The notes under the pieces were generated by a model. It saw nothing but the letters and a program-made list of their open reading frames with translations. It was not told the origin of the DNA and searched no databases. This document shows, in pieces, positions 7,834 to 16,940 of a stretch of DNA of 64,000 nucleotides (positions are counted from its first letter, which is position 1; the number at the start of each line of letters is the position of its first letter). Position numbers and translations under genes: made by a program. The stretch is from Burkholderiales bacterium (lineage in GTDB: Bacteria; Pseudomonadota; Gammaproteobacteria; Burkholderiales; Burkholderiaceae_C), in contig JACRPO010000021.1 in assembly GCA_016223165.1 (NCBI GenBank), positions 182,286 to 246,285 on the forward strand, read 5' to 3'.

Positions 7834-9079
7834 GGCGACGCACGAGCGTCCACGCCACCGCAGCCGTCGCCGCGGCCCAGAAGGCGATGCCGTAGGCGAG
7901 CGGCCGCACCGTGCCGTCGAGCGCCGCGCCGAGCGCCAGGCCGATGGCGAAGGCGACGATGGCGAGCACGAAGCCGGCCAGCGCCGACGCGGCCCCCGCG
8001 GCCTGCGGGAAGGGCCCGACCGCGCCGGCCTGTCCGCAAGGCTGATGCATGCCGTGCCCGAACGAGTACAGGCCATGCGCCGCCAGCAGCCACCACAGCG
8101 CGCCGCTTTCGACGCGCGTGGCCACCAGCGCCAGTGCGCCACCGGCGAGCGTGAAGGCGGCGCCACGCGTCACCGCACCGGCCATGCCGTGACGATGGAT
8201 CCAACGCCGGCCGACGAACGTGGAGATGAGGTAGACGCCGCCGCCCCATGCGAGCGTGAGCCCGTAGGCGGCGCTGGACAGGCCCAGCACCTCGATGTAG
8301 ACGAAGGGCGAAGCGGCGAGGATCGTGAACAGGCCGCCGTAGGTGCAGGCGATGAGCAAGGTCCAGGCGCGGAAGACCGGATGCCGCAGCATCGCCGACC
8401 AGTTGCGCGCGAGCGGCCCGGCATGCGTGGCCGCCGGGTTGCGCCGGCGCACCGTCTCGGGCAGTTGCCAGCCCACGTAGGCGAGGGCCGCGAGCCCGGC
8501 CAGCCCGACGAGCACGAGCGTGCCGCGCCAGCCGAAGGCGGCGGCCACGGCGCCACCGAGCGTCGGCCCGCCGATGGCGATGACGGCGAGGCCCGACATG
8601 GCCAGCGACATCACGCGCGCACCGTTCACCGGCTCGTAGAGGTCGCGCACCATCGCGCGCGCGCACACCACGGCCGAGGCGAGCGCCACGCCTTGCAGCG
8701 CGCGCCAGCCGATGAGTACCTCGACCCTCGGCGCGAGGGCGCTGCCGAAGCCGCAGAGCGCGAAGAGCGCCAGCCCCGCGAGCAGCACCGGCCGGCGGCC
8801 GAAGCGGTCGGCGACCGGCCCCCAGGCGAGCTGCGCGATGCCGAAGGCGAGGATGAGCGCCGACATCGTCAGCTGCGACAACGCCATCGGCGCGGCGAGC
8901 GCCTTCGTCAGCTGCGGCAGTGCCGGCAGGTAGACATCGGTGGCGATCGGCTGCAGGCCCAGCAGCAGCGCGAGCGCGAAGGCGGCGCGGCCGAGCGGCA
9001 GCGAGACGGCGACGGGAGGATTGTCGGCGGCAAGCGCCGGCGTCGAGAGCGGCAAGCGTGGAGACAGTGGGCGAGACAT
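7820..9079 (-). CDS. MFS exporter, Bcr/CflA drug-resistance type
   Basis: 419 residues with about 12 membrane helices. Motif A of the major facilitator superfamily is clear (GPVADRFGRRPVLL, between helices 2 and 3), and DVYLPALPQLTKAL in helix 1 is the hallmark of the Bcr/CflA subgroup, whose members expel bicyclomycin, chloramphenicol or peptides by proton antiport. The substrate is unknown. The gene overlaps miaA by 14 bp, which suggests co-transcription. Confidence 0.88.
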   Translation of the reverse strand: MSRPLSPRLPLSTPALAADNPPVAVSLPLGRAAFALALLLGLQPIATDVYLPALPQLTKALAAPMALSQLTMSALILAFGIAQLAWGPVADRFGRRPVLLAGLALFALCGFGSALAPRVEVLIGWRALQGVALASAVVCARAMVRDLYEPVNGARVMSLAMSGLAVIAIGGPTLGGAVAAAFGWRGTLVLVGLAGLAALAYVGWQLPETVRRRNPAATHAGPLARNWSAMLRHPVFRAWTLLIACTYGGLFTILAASPFVYIEVLGLSSAAYGLTLAWGGGVYLISTFVGRRWIHRHGMAGAVTRGAAFTLAGGALALVATRVESGALWWLLAAHGLYSFGHGMHQPCGQAGAVGPFPQAAGAASALAGFVLAIVAFAIGLALGAALDGTVRPLAYGIAFWAAATAAVAWTLVRRHVAQ

Positions 9080-9161
9080 GCGGCGAGGTTAGCAGCCGCG
9101 GTCCCCGCCCTGCGCCGCGCCGGGCGCCGCGGCCCGGGCTTTGCGGGCCCGGGCCCTGGAC

Positions 9162-10013
9162 TCAAAAACGCTCCATCGGCCCGAGATAGCGCCACTGCCC
9201 CACCGGCAGTGCGCCGAGCACGACCGAGCCGATGCGCACGCGCTTGAGGCCCTGCACCTCGAGGCCGACCTGCTCGCACATGCGGCGGATCTGCCGCTTG
9301 CGGCCTTCGCGCAGCACGAAGCGCAGCTGGTCCTCGTTGGACCAGCTCACGCGCGCCGGCTTCAGCGCCACGCCGTCGAGCACGAGGCCGTGGCGCAGGC
9401 GCTCGAGCTCGTGCGCCGGCAGCGGGCCCGGCCGTACGTGGCGCACGCGCACGAGGTACTCCTTCTCGACGCGGTGGTCCTCGCCGATCAGCAGCTTGGC
9501 GATGCGCCCGTCCTGCGTGAGCACGAGCAGGCCGGTGGAGTCGATGTCCAGCCGCCCGGCCGGCGCCAGCCCGCGCAGGTGGCCGCGGTTGAATTCGATG
9601 CCGCTGCCGTCCTCGCGCCAGCGGTTGCCCGGCACGAAGAGCGAGGCGGCCGGCGCATAGCCGTCCTCGGCCTGGCCGCTGACGTAGCCCACGGGCTTGT
9701 GCAGCAGCACCGTCACGCGCTCGGCCTGCATGCGGCGGGCGCGCGCGTCGATCTCGATGGCCACGTCGGGCCGGGCACGCTGGCCGAGCACGGCCGGCAT
9801 GCCGTCGACGCGAACGTAGCCCGCGGCGATCCATTCGTCGGCCTCGCGGCGCGAAGCCAGGCCGCGCTCGGTGATGAGCTTGGAGATGCGCACGCCCTCG
9901 GCGGCGGCGTCACTGCCTGGGGGCGACGAACGCGGCGAGGGCGACAAAGGCGGAAAGGACGGCGAGGCCGGCGGGCGGCCGGGAGCGCGAGGCCGCGAAG
10001 GTGAATCAGGCAT
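9162..10013 (-). CDS. RsuA/RluB/RluF-family rRNA pseudouridine synthase
   Basis: 283 residues. The N-terminal S4 RNA-binding domain (ISKLITERGLASRREADEWIAAGYVRVDG) is followed by the catalytic domain with the RsuA-family motif AGRLDIDSTGLLVLTQDG, whose aspartate attacks the uridine, and the KPVGYVSG block. The C-terminal REGRKRQIRRMCEQVGL is typical. The length and the KPVGY block most resemble RluF (23S U2604), but RluB/RluE cannot be excluded. The start at 10013 (MPDSPSRPRAP) is preferred over 10088; the Pro/Ser-rich N-terminal 30 residues are not conserved in the family. Confidence 0.9.
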   Translation of the reverse strand: MPDSPSRPRAPGRPPASPSFPPLSPSPRSSPPGSDAAAEGVRISKLITERGLASRREADEWIAAGYVRVDGMPAVLGQRARPDVAIEIDARARRMQAERVTVLLHKPVGYVSGQAEDGYAPAASLFVPGNRWREDGSGIEFNRGHLRGLAPAGRLDIDSTGLLVLTQDGRIAKLLIGEDHRVEKEYLVRVRHVRPGPLPAHELERLRHGLVLDGVALKPARVSWSNEDQLRFVLREGRKRQIRRMCEQVGLEVQGLKRVRIGSVVLGALPVGQWRYLGPMERF

Positions 10014-10138
10014 GGCGCGATTGGACACCATCGCCTGCGGCGCGGCGGGCGCAGCGCGGCCCAGCGGGCAGAACGCCTGTCCGCGCACTGCTTGCCCTTG
10101 CGCGCGCCGGCGCGCGATCAGGCGCCGGTCTCAACCTC

Positions 10139-11146
10139 TCACTTCAGGTCGAGGTCGATGTCGCCGTGGGCGTAGATCAACACGCCGGTGTCGGTGCTGG
10201 CGAGGTGGTGCTCGGTGCCGGCCGGCGCGATCTGGTAGTCGCCCGTGCGCAGCAGCACTTCGTCGAGGAAGAAGTCGCCGGCGAGCATCAGGCACTCCTC
10301 GTCGTGGCCGTGGCCGTGGTGCGGCACCGCCGCGCCGGGCAGCGCGTGATAGAGCATGGCTGCCTGCGCACCCTGCTGCCACATGACGCGACGCTTGATG
10401 CCCGGCGCGTAGTCGGCCCACGCAGCGGCGTCGGCGTGCTGGGTGAAGGGCTGCATGGATGGCGCGACGGGCTGCGTGGGCGGCTCGGCCATCGGCTGCG
10501 ACTCGCGCAGGTACAGCAGCGCGCCGCCTTCGCTCGACCACTCGGCGGCCGGCGTGCCGGCGGGCCGCACGTGGTAGTCGTGCACGTGCAGCGGCACGCT
10601 GCCCACGCGCACGCTGCCGCGCAGGACGAGGCATTCGGATTGCAGGCCCCGCAGTGCGTCGGGCGCGACGCCGCCGGCCGCGGGCGCGGCCCACGAAGCG
10701 CCGGGTGCCAGTTCCACCAGCGCCACCGCATCGGGCTCGCCGGGCCGCCGTGCGCGGCCGGCGGTGGCGGCGCGGTACAGCAGGCGCAGCGTCACGCCGG
10801 CGGCCACTGCGGCCGGCACGGTGTCGGCATGGCGCTGCGTGTGCAGCGCGCGTGCGCCGCGGGCGCTGTCGGCGACGCGCTGCAGCAGCCGGCGGCGCAA
10901 CGCGGAAGGGGCGGGAGCAGTCGCCGCAGCCACGGCCTGCAGCAGCGGCGCCAGCGACCCGGCCGTGCCGGAAATGTCGAAAGGGCCACCCTGGGCGCCG
11001 AATGCACCGGACGCACCGGCTGGCCGCGCGAGCGGCGGCGGCAGCCCGGCACGCACCAGCAGCGCGAGGCCCTCGTCGCGCAGGTCGTTCGGCTCATGCA
11101 CGTCGGGCCCATGCAGGGCCGGCTCATGCGTTCCCGGCTCACGCAT
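10139..11146 (-). CDS. ChrR-like cupin anti-sigma factor
   Basis: 335 residues. The C-terminal cupin carries a metal-binding cluster (AVPHHGHGHDEECLMLAGDFF) like the ChrR C-terminal domain; a second, degenerate cupin occupies the middle (LQSECLVLRGSVRV, VHDYHVRPAG). The start overlaps the stop of the upstream ECF sigma gene by 8 bp, the usual arrangement for a sigma/anti-sigma pair. In Rhodobacter, ChrR binds zinc and releases RpoE on singlet-oxygen stress. The classic N-terminal zinc-binding anti-sigma domain (HxxxCxxC) is not seen here, so this looks like the variant that lacks it. The inducing signal is inference. Confidence 0.8.
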   Translation of the reverse strand: MREPGTHEPALHGPDVHEPNDLRDEGLALLVRAGLPPPLARPAGASGAFGAQGGPFDISGTAGSLAPLLQAVAAATAPAPSALRRRLLQRVADSARGARALHTQRHADTVPAAVAAGVTLRLLYRAATAGRARRPGEPDAVALVELAPGASWAAPAAGGVAPDALRGLQSECLVLRGSVRVGSVPLHVHDYHVRPAGTPAAEWSSEGGALLYLRESQPMAEPPTQPVAPSMQPFTQHADAAAWADYAPGIKRRVMWQQGAQAAMLYHALPGAAVPHHGHGHDEECLMLAGDFFLDEVLLRTGDYQIAPAGTEHHLASTDTGVLIYAHGDIDLDLK

Positions 11147-12203
11147 GTTCGGCCTCCATGACGCGCTTGAGCTGCTGCAGGGCGCGCCGGATGAGCGACT
11201 TCACGGTGCCGAGCGGCAGCTGCTGCTGCGTGGCGATCTCCTCGTGCGTGAGGCCGCGGAAGAAGGCCAGGCCGACGAGCTGGCGCGAGCGCGGCTCGAG
11301 CGAGGCGAGCGCGGCATGCACGCGGGCATGGCCGCGCGTGGCCTCGAGCAGGTCCTGCGGCGGCAGCGCACGCCCGTCGCACAGCTCGGCGGCCTCGGCG
11401 CCATCGTCCTCGGGCAAGGCATCGTGCTGGAAGCGCTGTTCGCGGCGCAGCGTATCGATGGCGCGCGAACGCGCCATCGCCAGCAGCCAGGTGATCGGCC
11501 GGCCGCGCGCGGCATCGAAGCGCGGCGCCTGGCGCCACACCTGCCAGAACGTGTCCTCGAGCACCTCTTCGGCGAGCGCGGCGCGCTGCGTGATGCGCAG
11601 CACGACGCCGTTGATGCGCGCGGCGGTGGCGTCGTAGAGCGCCTCGAGCGCGCGTTCGTCCTGGCGGGCGATGCGCTCGATCCAGGCCGCCATCGTGGCG
11701 TCGTCGGCAGGCTCCACGGCCGCACTCGCGGTCGCGGACGGGGCGCGCGCTTGGCGCCGCCCGGCCTGCGCAGGATCCGCGGACTGCGGTGCGCCGTCGG
11801 CGTCGAAGTCGATCAGCTCTTCGTCGAACGCCGCCTCTTGCGGCTCGTCTCCGGCGGCGTCGGCGACGTTGGCGGCGCCGGCATCATCGGTGGCGCCGGT
11901 GGCGTCGGCATCGGCGCGATCGTCGAGGGTTGCATCTGCCCAGCGCCGCGCCGGCTCGCGCCGGGCCGGCAGCGGCAGCACGTTGCCCGTGCGCACGGCG
12001 GCGCTGGTCATGGCTGACCGGGCCGAGGGGGCCGACTGGGCCGGTTCGGTCGACTCGACCAACTCGGCTGGTTCGGCAGACTCGCCGGCAAACGGCGGCC
12101 GGCCGAGGCGGCCGGGGCCGGTGGCTGGCGCAGCCCGGGCGCGGCGCGGTGAATCATCGAGGCTCCCTCCGGGGCGCGCTGGCAGCGCCACCACCTTGGG
12201 CAT
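11139..12203 (-). CDS. ECF-family RNA polymerase sigma factor
   Basis: The conserved sigma part is the C-terminal ~185 residues: region 2 (IERIARQDERALEALYDATAARINGVVLRI; TFWQVWRQAPRFD; GRPITWLLAMARSRAIDTLRR) and region 4 (LEPRSRQLVGLAFFRGLTHEEIA; LPLGTVKSLIRRALQQLKR). Next to a ChrR-like protein it belongs to the RpoE/ChrR (ECF11-like) type. The N-terminal ~170 residues from the chosen ATG are an acidic, Ala-rich, low-complexity extension not found in the family, so the true start may be 12011 (ATG) or later; 12293 is also in frame. No start has a convincing Shine-Dalgarno. Confidence 0.82.
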   Translation of the reverse strand: MPKVVALPARPGGSLDDSPRRARAAPATGPGRLGRPPFAGESAEPAELVESTEPAQSAPSARSAMTSAAVRTGNVLPLPARREPARRWADATLDDRADADATGATDDAGAANVADAAGDEPQEAAFDEELIDFDADGAPQSADPAQAGRRQARAPSATASAAVEPADDATMAAWIERIARQDERALEALYDATAARINGVVLRITQRAALAEEVLEDTFWQVWRQAPRFDAARGRPITWLLAMARSRAIDTLRREQRFQHDALPEDDGAEAAELCDGRALPPQDLLEATRGHARVHAALASLEPRSRQLVGLAFFRGLTHEEIATQQQLPLGTVKSLIRRALQQLKRVMEAEHA

Positions 12204-12426
12204 ACGCGGCTCGCAGCAGCCCGGATGCGCGTTCGGGCTGAGGGTTTTCACGGAGACTGGTGTGTCCTGGACTCGGGTGCGGGTCAGGGCCATGCATCCT
12301 CGCTGCGTCGGGCTCGTTGCCGGCTCATACGGCGCGCGGGAGGGCCCGGATGCGCCGGGGACGCGCGCGTGGGGGCATGCGCTGGGGGGTGGCGTGCGTG
12401 GACGCGGTGGGCGCTCAGAATGGGCC

Positions 12427-13263
12427 ATGTCGCCGTCGCGCCGCACCGTGCCTTCCGCCCTCCAGGTGGTCCGGACCGTCCTTGCCTTCTGGGCCGTCGC
12501 GCCGTGGGCCGCGGTGCCGCTCGCCTGCGCCGCGGCGGAGCGCGCTCCCGGGGCGCCGCCGCCCGCCCGCGCCGCGCAGGCCGCGCCGCTGCCGCGTGCC
12601 GTGCAGGTGCGCGTGGCGGCCGCGGTGGCGCACTACGAGGCCGGGCGCCTGCGCGAGGCGGCGCGCGAGTTCGGCGCGCTCGCCCGGCGCGACGTGCCGG
12701 CGGCGCAATACAACCTCGGCGTCATGCACCTGCGCGGCGAGGTGGCCGAGGCCAGCACCGCCGAGGCCGAGCGCTGGCTGCTGCGGGCGGCGCGCGCCGG
12801 CTTCGTCACCGCGATGTTCACGCTCGGGCGCGCGCTGGAGGGCGGCGAGCTCGGCCGCCGCGACCTCGCGGCCGCGCACGACTGGTACGAGGTGGCGGCG
12901 GCGCGCGGCAGCGTCGAGTCGATGGTGGCCATGGGCACCGCGCATTACCTCGGCCGCGGTCGCGGCCACGACGCGGCCGCGGCAGCGCACTGGTACCGCG
13001 AAGCGGCCAAGGGCGGCGATGTCGGCGCGCAGTACCTGATCGCCTCGATGTACGAAAGCGGCGAAGGCGTCGCGAAGGACCTGCGCCTGGCGCGGCACTG
13101 GTACCGCGAGGCGGCGCGCCGGGGTGACGAGGCGGCGCCGACGAAGCTGCGCGAGATCGAGGGCCGCCTCGCGGCCGAGGAAGCGGCCGGGGCGCCAGCG
13201 GCATCGGCCGGGCCGGCCGCATCGACGCCCTCGGCTGCGACGCCGGCGAGCGGCGCCCGCTGA
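12427..13263 (+). CDS. Secreted Sel1-repeat protein
   Basis: 278 residues. After a signal-like N-terminus (LAFWAVAPWAAVPLACAAAE) there are about five Sel1-type repeats, each with the A-x-x-x-L-G-x-x-Y/H pattern: AAQYNLGVMHLRGE, FVTAMFTLGRALEGG, SVESMVAMGTAHYLGRG, DVGAQYLIASMYESGEGV, with LARHWYREAARRGDE closing. Sel1 repeats form helical superhelices that scaffold protein-protein contacts. The C-terminus is Ala/Pro-rich and probably disordered. It is divergent from the ECF sigma gene; the partner is unknown. Confidence 0.82.
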   Translation: MSPSRRTVPSALQVVRTVLAFWAVAPWAAVPLACAAAERAPGAPPPARAAQAAPLPRAVQVRVAAAVAHYEAGRLREAAREFGALARRDVPAAQYNLGVMHLRGEVAEASTAEAERWLLRAARAGFVTAMFTLGRALEGGELGRRDLAAAHDWYEVAAARGSVESMVAMGTAHYLGRGRGHDAAAAAHWYREAAKGGDVGAQYLIASMYESGEGVAKDLRLARHWYREAARRGDEAAPTKLREIEGRLAAEEAAGAPAASAGPAASTPSAATPASGAR

Positions 13264-13295
13264 GAGCCTGTGAACGAATCTCCAGCCCGGCCGGC

Positions 13296-13583
13296 CTACA
13301 GCACGACCTTCACCATCGGGTGCGAGCTCAGCGCGCGGTAGAGCTCGTCGAGCTGCGCGCGGCTCGTGGCCGTCACCGTGAGCGTGAGGCCGAGGTAGTT
13401 GCCGCCGCTGCTCGGCCGGCGCTCGACGCTGGCGGGGTCGAAGCCCGGGTCGTAGCGCCGGGCCACCTCCACCATTGCGGCCTCGAAGCCCGCGACCGCA
13501 GCACCCATCACCTTGATCGGGAAGGCGCTCGGGTACTCGATCAGGCTCTTCTCGGGCGGAATGTCGGGTGGAATGTCGGCCAC
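13296..13583 (-). CDS. DUF493 / YbeD-family protein
   Basis: 95 residues, the family's usual size. FPIKVMGAAVAGFEAAMVEVARRYDPGFD and the C-terminal YRALSSHPMVKVVL match the small ferredoxin-like-fold YbeD family. Its function is not established; YbeD sits near dac and lip genes in many proteobacteria, and here it is 6 bp after the D-amino acid aminotransferase gene, an arrangement typical of Burkholderiales. The usual next gene, lipB, is absent from this spot. Confidence 0.9.
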   Translation of the reverse strand: MADIPPDIPPEKSLIEYPSAFPIKVMGAAVAGFEAAMVEVARRYDPGFDPASVERRPSSGGNYLGLTLTVTATSRAQLDELYRALSSHPMVKVVL

Positions 13584-13589
13584 AAGCTC

Positions 13590-14468
13590 TCAGAGGCTCA
13601 TCGTCAGCTTGGCACGCTGGTAGGCCTCGTGCAGCCGCGCGTACACGGGGCCGGGCTTGCCGCGCAGCGCACCGTGCCCGACCGGCTCGTTGTCGAGCAG
13701 GGTCACGGGCAGCACCTCCTTCGTCGCCGAGCTGATCAGCAGCTCGTCGGCGCTCTGCACGTCGGCTTCGGGGATGGGGCGCAGGTTGTAGGCGATGCCG
13801 CAGTCCTCGCACAGCTCGCGCAGCAGCTCGACGCGGATGCCCTCGAGCACGAGCTCGCTCTTCGGTGGGCCGAGCAGGGCCCCTTCGTGCACGACCCAGA
13901 CGTTGCTGCCCGAGGCCTCGGTGAGGAAGCCGTCGCGGAACATGATCGTCTCCATCGCCCCGTGGTCGGCCGACATCTGGCGCGCCAGCACGTTGCCGAG
14001 CAGGCTCGTGCTCTTGATGTCGCCGCGCTCCCAGCGGAAGTCGCGTGCCGTGATGCAGGCCACGCCCTTGTGGCGCATCTCGGCGCTCGGCGGCTTCATC
14101 GGGGTGCACATCATGAAGACGGTGGGCGTGACGCCCGTGGGCATCACGTGGTCGCGCGGTGCCACGCCGCGTGTCACCTGGAAGTAGATGACCTGGTCCT
14201 CGGCGCCGGTCTTCTCGGCCAGCGCCGCCACGAGCTTGCGGCAGCGCTCGAGCCACTGGTCGCGCGTGGCCGGCTGCGGGATGCGCACCTTGTCGAGGCT
14301 GCGGTTGAGGCGCGCGATGTGCTCGTCGAAGCGGAAGAGGCGCCGGCCGTACACCGGCGCCACGTCGTAGACGCCGTCGCCGAAGATGAAGCCGCGGTCG
14401 AGCACGCTCACGCGCGCTTCGTTGAGCGGCAGGTACTCGCCGTTGAGGAAGCAGAGGTAGTCGGTCAT
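13590..14468 (-). CDS. D-amino acid aminotransferase (class IV PLP enzyme)
   Basis: 292 residues. Fold-type IV PLP transaminase with N-terminal FLNGEYLPLNEARVSVLDRGFIFGDGVYDV, the PLP lysine in GDIKSTSLLGNVLA, and EASGSNVWVV. The pattern fits the D-alanine aminotransferase group (D-Ala + 2-oxoglutarate to pyruvate + D-Glu), which supplies D-amino acids for peptidoglycan. Branched-chain aminotransferase or aminodeoxychorismate lyase are relatives, but the neighbouring D,D-carboxypeptidase gene favours D-amino acid metabolism. Confidence 0.88.
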   Translation of the reverse strand: MTDYLCFLNGEYLPLNEARVSVLDRGFIFGDGVYDVAPVYGRRLFRFDEHIARLNRSLDKVRIPQPATRDQWLERCRKLVAALAEKTGAEDQVIYFQVTRGVAPRDHVMPTGVTPTVFMMCTPMKPPSAEMRHKGVACITARDFRWERGDIKSTSLLGNVLARQMSADHGAMETIMFRDGFLTEASGSNVWVVHEGALLGPPKSELVLEGIRVELLRELCEDCGIAYNLRPIPEADVQSADELLISSATKEVLPVTLLDNEPVGHGALRGKPGPVYARLHEAYQRAKLTMSL

Positions 14469-14589
14469 GGTGGGCGCCGGATGACGGGATTCATTCTGGC
14501 ACGCGCCGCGCGCCGCCCCCTGTCGATGCGCCGGGGTCCTCCCTGGAGCGGGCCCGGAGCCGGGCGAGGGCGGAACGAGAACGCGAGCC

Positions 14590-15789
14590 CTACCTGATCC
14601 ACAGCCGCAGGCCGTCCCAGGCGCGGCCGAACCAGCCCGCCAGCGGCACCTCCTGCAGCGCGACCAGCGGCACGCTCGCCACCGCCGTGCCGCCGGTGGT
14701 GGCGACTTTCACCGTGCCCACGACCTGCCCGGCCGCGAGCGGCGCGACGAGCGGGTCGGTGCGCGTGAGGGAAGGCTGCAGCCGCGCCCCCTCGCCCCTG
14801 GGCACGCTCACCACGAGCGGCGCGGCCACGCCCAAGCGCGCCTCGGAAGCGGCGCCCTTCCACACCGGCACCGTGGCCAGGGCCTGGCCGGGCTCGAACA
14901 GCTTCACCGCGTCCCAGGCGGTGTAGCCCCAGTTGAGCAGCTTGTGGCTCTCGCCGGCGCGCCCCTCGTCGGAGGCGGCGCCGAGCACCACGGAGAGCAG
15001 CCGCCGCTTGCCGGCCGGCGTGTCGCGCACCGCGGTGGCCACCAGGCACCAGCCTGCGGCGTCGGTGCGACCGGTCTTCATGCCGTCGACGGTGACGTCG
15101 CGGCTGAGCAGCCGGTTGCGGTTGTCCTGCTTGATGCCGTTGAAGGTGTAGCTCTTGACGCGGTAGATCGGAAACAGCGTGGGGTGCTCGGTGATGATCT
15201 TGGCGGCCACGAAGGCGACGTCGCGCGCACTGCTGTAGTGGCTGGGCTCGGTGACGCCGGTGACGTTGCGGAACTGCGTGTTCTTCAGGCCCCAGGCCTC
15301 GGCCTGGCGCGTCATCGCCGCGACGAAGGCCTCCACCGAGCCGGCCACGCCTTCGGCGAGCGCCACCGCGGCGTCGTTGCCGCTGTGCACGATGAGGCCG
15401 TGCAGCAGCTCGTCGACATGCGGCGTCATCTTCGGGTCGATGAACATCAGCGAGGCACCGCCCTTGCGGCCCGACCCGCGCTCGTTCCAGGCGCGCACGC
15501 TGACCGGCAGCGTCTGCTCGAGCGTGAGCTTCCTGTCGCGGATGGCGTTGAAGACGAGGTAGGCCGTCATCAGCTTGGTCAGCGAAGCCGGCTCGGCGCG
15601 CTGGTCGGCGGCGGACTCGGCCAGCACCTGCTGGCTCGTCAGGTCGACGAGGATGTACTGGCGCGCCGCCACCTCGGGCGGCTGCGGGCGCGGCTCGGCC
15701 GCGGCGAGGCCGCAGGCGAGGGCGACGGCACAAGCGAGCAAGTGCGCGAGCAAGGGCGCGAGCGCCCGGCGGACGAACCGTTTCATCAT
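14590..15789 (-). CDS. dacC: Serine-type D-Ala-D-Ala carboxypeptidase (PBP5/6 family)
   Basis: 399 residues. A periplasmic, membrane-associated enzyme that trims the terminal D-Ala from peptidoglycan stem peptides. After a signal peptide (LLAHLLACAVALACGLAAAE) the three active-site motifs are intact: SxxK as SLTKLM, SxN as SGN (VHSGNDAAVAL), and KTG as MKTGRTDAAGW. The C-terminal PBP5-type beta domain ends in an amphipathic helix (GWFGRAWDGLRLWIR) expected to bind the inner membrane. Two adjacent ATGs (15789, 15786) could start it. The symbol could equally be dacA. Confidence 0.93.
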   Translation of the reverse strand: MMKRFVRRALAPLLAHLLACAVALACGLAAAEPRPQPPEVAARQYILVDLTSQQVLAESAADQRAEPASLTKLMTAYLVFNAIRDRKLTLEQTLPVSVRAWNERGSGRKGGASLMFIDPKMTPHVDELLHGLIVHSGNDAAVALAEGVAGSVEAFVAAMTRQAEAWGLKNTQFRNVTGVTEPSHYSSARDVAFVAAKIITEHPTLFPIYRVKSYTFNGIKQDNRNRLLSRDVTVDGMKTGRTDAAGWCLVATAVRDTPAGKRRLLSVVLGAASDEGRAGESHKLLNWGYTAWDAVKLFEPGQALATVPVWKGAASEARLGVAAPLVVSVPRGEGARLQPSLTRTDPLVAPLAAGQVVGTVKVATTGGTAVASVPLVALQEVPLAGWFGRAWDGLRLWIR

Positions 15790-15802
15790 CGGGAGAGCTT
15801 GA

Positions 15803-16435
15803 TCAGGCGAAGGCCGCGCCGACGATCTGCTTGAGCAGCGTGAGCTGGCCGTGGAAGAAGTGCCCCGTGCCCGGCACGAGCGTGATGGGCAGCGCCTGCG
15901 GGCGGGCCCAGTCGAGCACGGCCGCGAGCGGCACCACGTCGTCGGCCTCGCCATGCACGACGAGCGTGTCGGCGGGCACCGGCGCGAGCGCGAAGTTGCC
16001 GGCCGCTGGCGCGACGAGCACGAGGCGCGTGGCCCGCGTGGCGTCGCCGGCCGCTGCCAGGCGCGCCGCCGCCTGCGTGGCGACGTAGCCGCCGAACGAG
16101 AAGCCGCCGAGCACGAGTGCCTGCCCCGGGGCACGCTGCGCGGCGATGACGGCGAGCGCGTCGTCGACCTCGCCGCGGCCCTCGTCCCATGCGCCGCCCG
16201 AGCCGCCGACGCCGCGGAAGTTGAAGCGCACGCAGCGCCAGCCGAGCTGCACGAAGGTGCGCGCGAGCGTCATCACGACCTTGTTGTCCATCGTGCCGCC
16301 ATGCAGCGGATGCGGGTGGCACAGCACGACCAGGCCGCGCGCGGCCGAGCTGGCATGCGGGCCGGGCGCATCGACGGCGCACTCCAGCGGGCCCGCGGGG
16401 CCGGCCACGACGAGCCGCTCGGTGTTCGGAGGCAT
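15803..16435 (-). CDS. Alpha/beta hydrolase, dienelactone-hydrolase-like small esterase
   Basis: 210 residues. The N-terminal LVVLCHPHPLHGGTMDNKVV, GGFSFGGYVA (nucleophile elbow G-x-S-x-G with the catalytic Ser), VHGEADDVVPL (Asp) and GTGHFFHGQ (His) form a complete catalytic triad. This short form is widespread in beta- and gammaproteobacteria with unknown substrate. It ends 13 bp before the carboxypeptidase start, so the two are probably co-transcribed. Confidence 0.87.
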   Translation of the reverse strand: MPPNTERLVVAGPAGPLECAVDAPGPHASSAARGLVVLCHPHPLHGGTMDNKVVMTLARTFVQLGWRCVRFNFRGVGGSGGAWDEGRGEVDDALAVIAAQRAPGQALVLGGFSFGGYVATQAAARLAAAGDATRATRLVLVAPAAGNFALAPVPADTLVVHGEADDVVPLAAVLDWARPQALPITLVPGTGHFFHGQLTLLKQIVGAAFA

Positions 16436-16494
16436 CGGGAGGGAGGGTGCGGGCGTGGGCCGAAGTGCAGGCCGACGTGCGGAGCGCCGGCGCC

Positions 16495-16821
16495 TCAGCG
16501 CCCGACGCTCGGCGGCAGCAGCAGCCGCTCGACGACCTTGCCGTCGCGCAGGTGCGAGTCGACGATCTCGTCGAGGTCGGCCCGGTCGAGGTAGGTGTAC
16601 CAGGTCTCCTCGGGGTAGACGACGGCCACCGGCCCGCCGGCGCAGCGGTCGAGGCAGCCGGCCTTGTTGACGCGCACGCCGCCGGGGCCGGCGAGGCCGA
16701 GTGACTTCACGCGGGACTTGCAGTGATCGAAGGCGGCCTGTGCATCGTGGTCGGCGCAGCAGGCCTCGCCGTTGCCGCGCTGGTTCAGGCAGAAGAAGAG
16801 GTGATGCTTGTAGTAGCTCAT
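16495..16821 (-). CDS. Thioredoxin-like 2Fe-2S ferredoxin
   Basis: 108 residues. The thioredoxin-fold [2Fe-2S] ferredoxin pattern is present: CLNQRGNGEACCADH near the N-terminus, then the later pair in KAGCLDRCAGGPVAVVYPEE. The C-terminal YLDRADLDEIVDSHLRDGKVV is typical. These proteins transfer electrons in the cytoplasm; the partner is not known. It lies directly upstream of the hydrolase in the same direction. Confidence 0.9.
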   Translation of the reverse strand: MSYYKHHLFFCLNQRGNGEACCADHDAQAAFDHCKSRVKSLGLAGPGGVRVNKAGCLDRCAGGPVAVVYPEETWYTYLDRADLDEIVDSHLRDGKVVERLLLPPSVGR

Positions 16822-16940
16822 CGAGCGTCATTGTAGGGAGGGGGTCGCGACCGCCTGCGCGCCGGGGTGGCTCCGGAGGCCGGACCCGCCGCGCACGAAG
16901 CGCGGGCCGTGCGGCCCTTCGCGTCCGCCATCGGGTGCCC

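Noticed and set aside
12218..12239. Inverted repeat AGCCCG/CGGGCT upstream of the ECF sigma gene as an operator
   Set aside because: Only 6-bp arms in very GC-rich DNA, expected by chance; no ECF-type -35/-10 pair could be matched.
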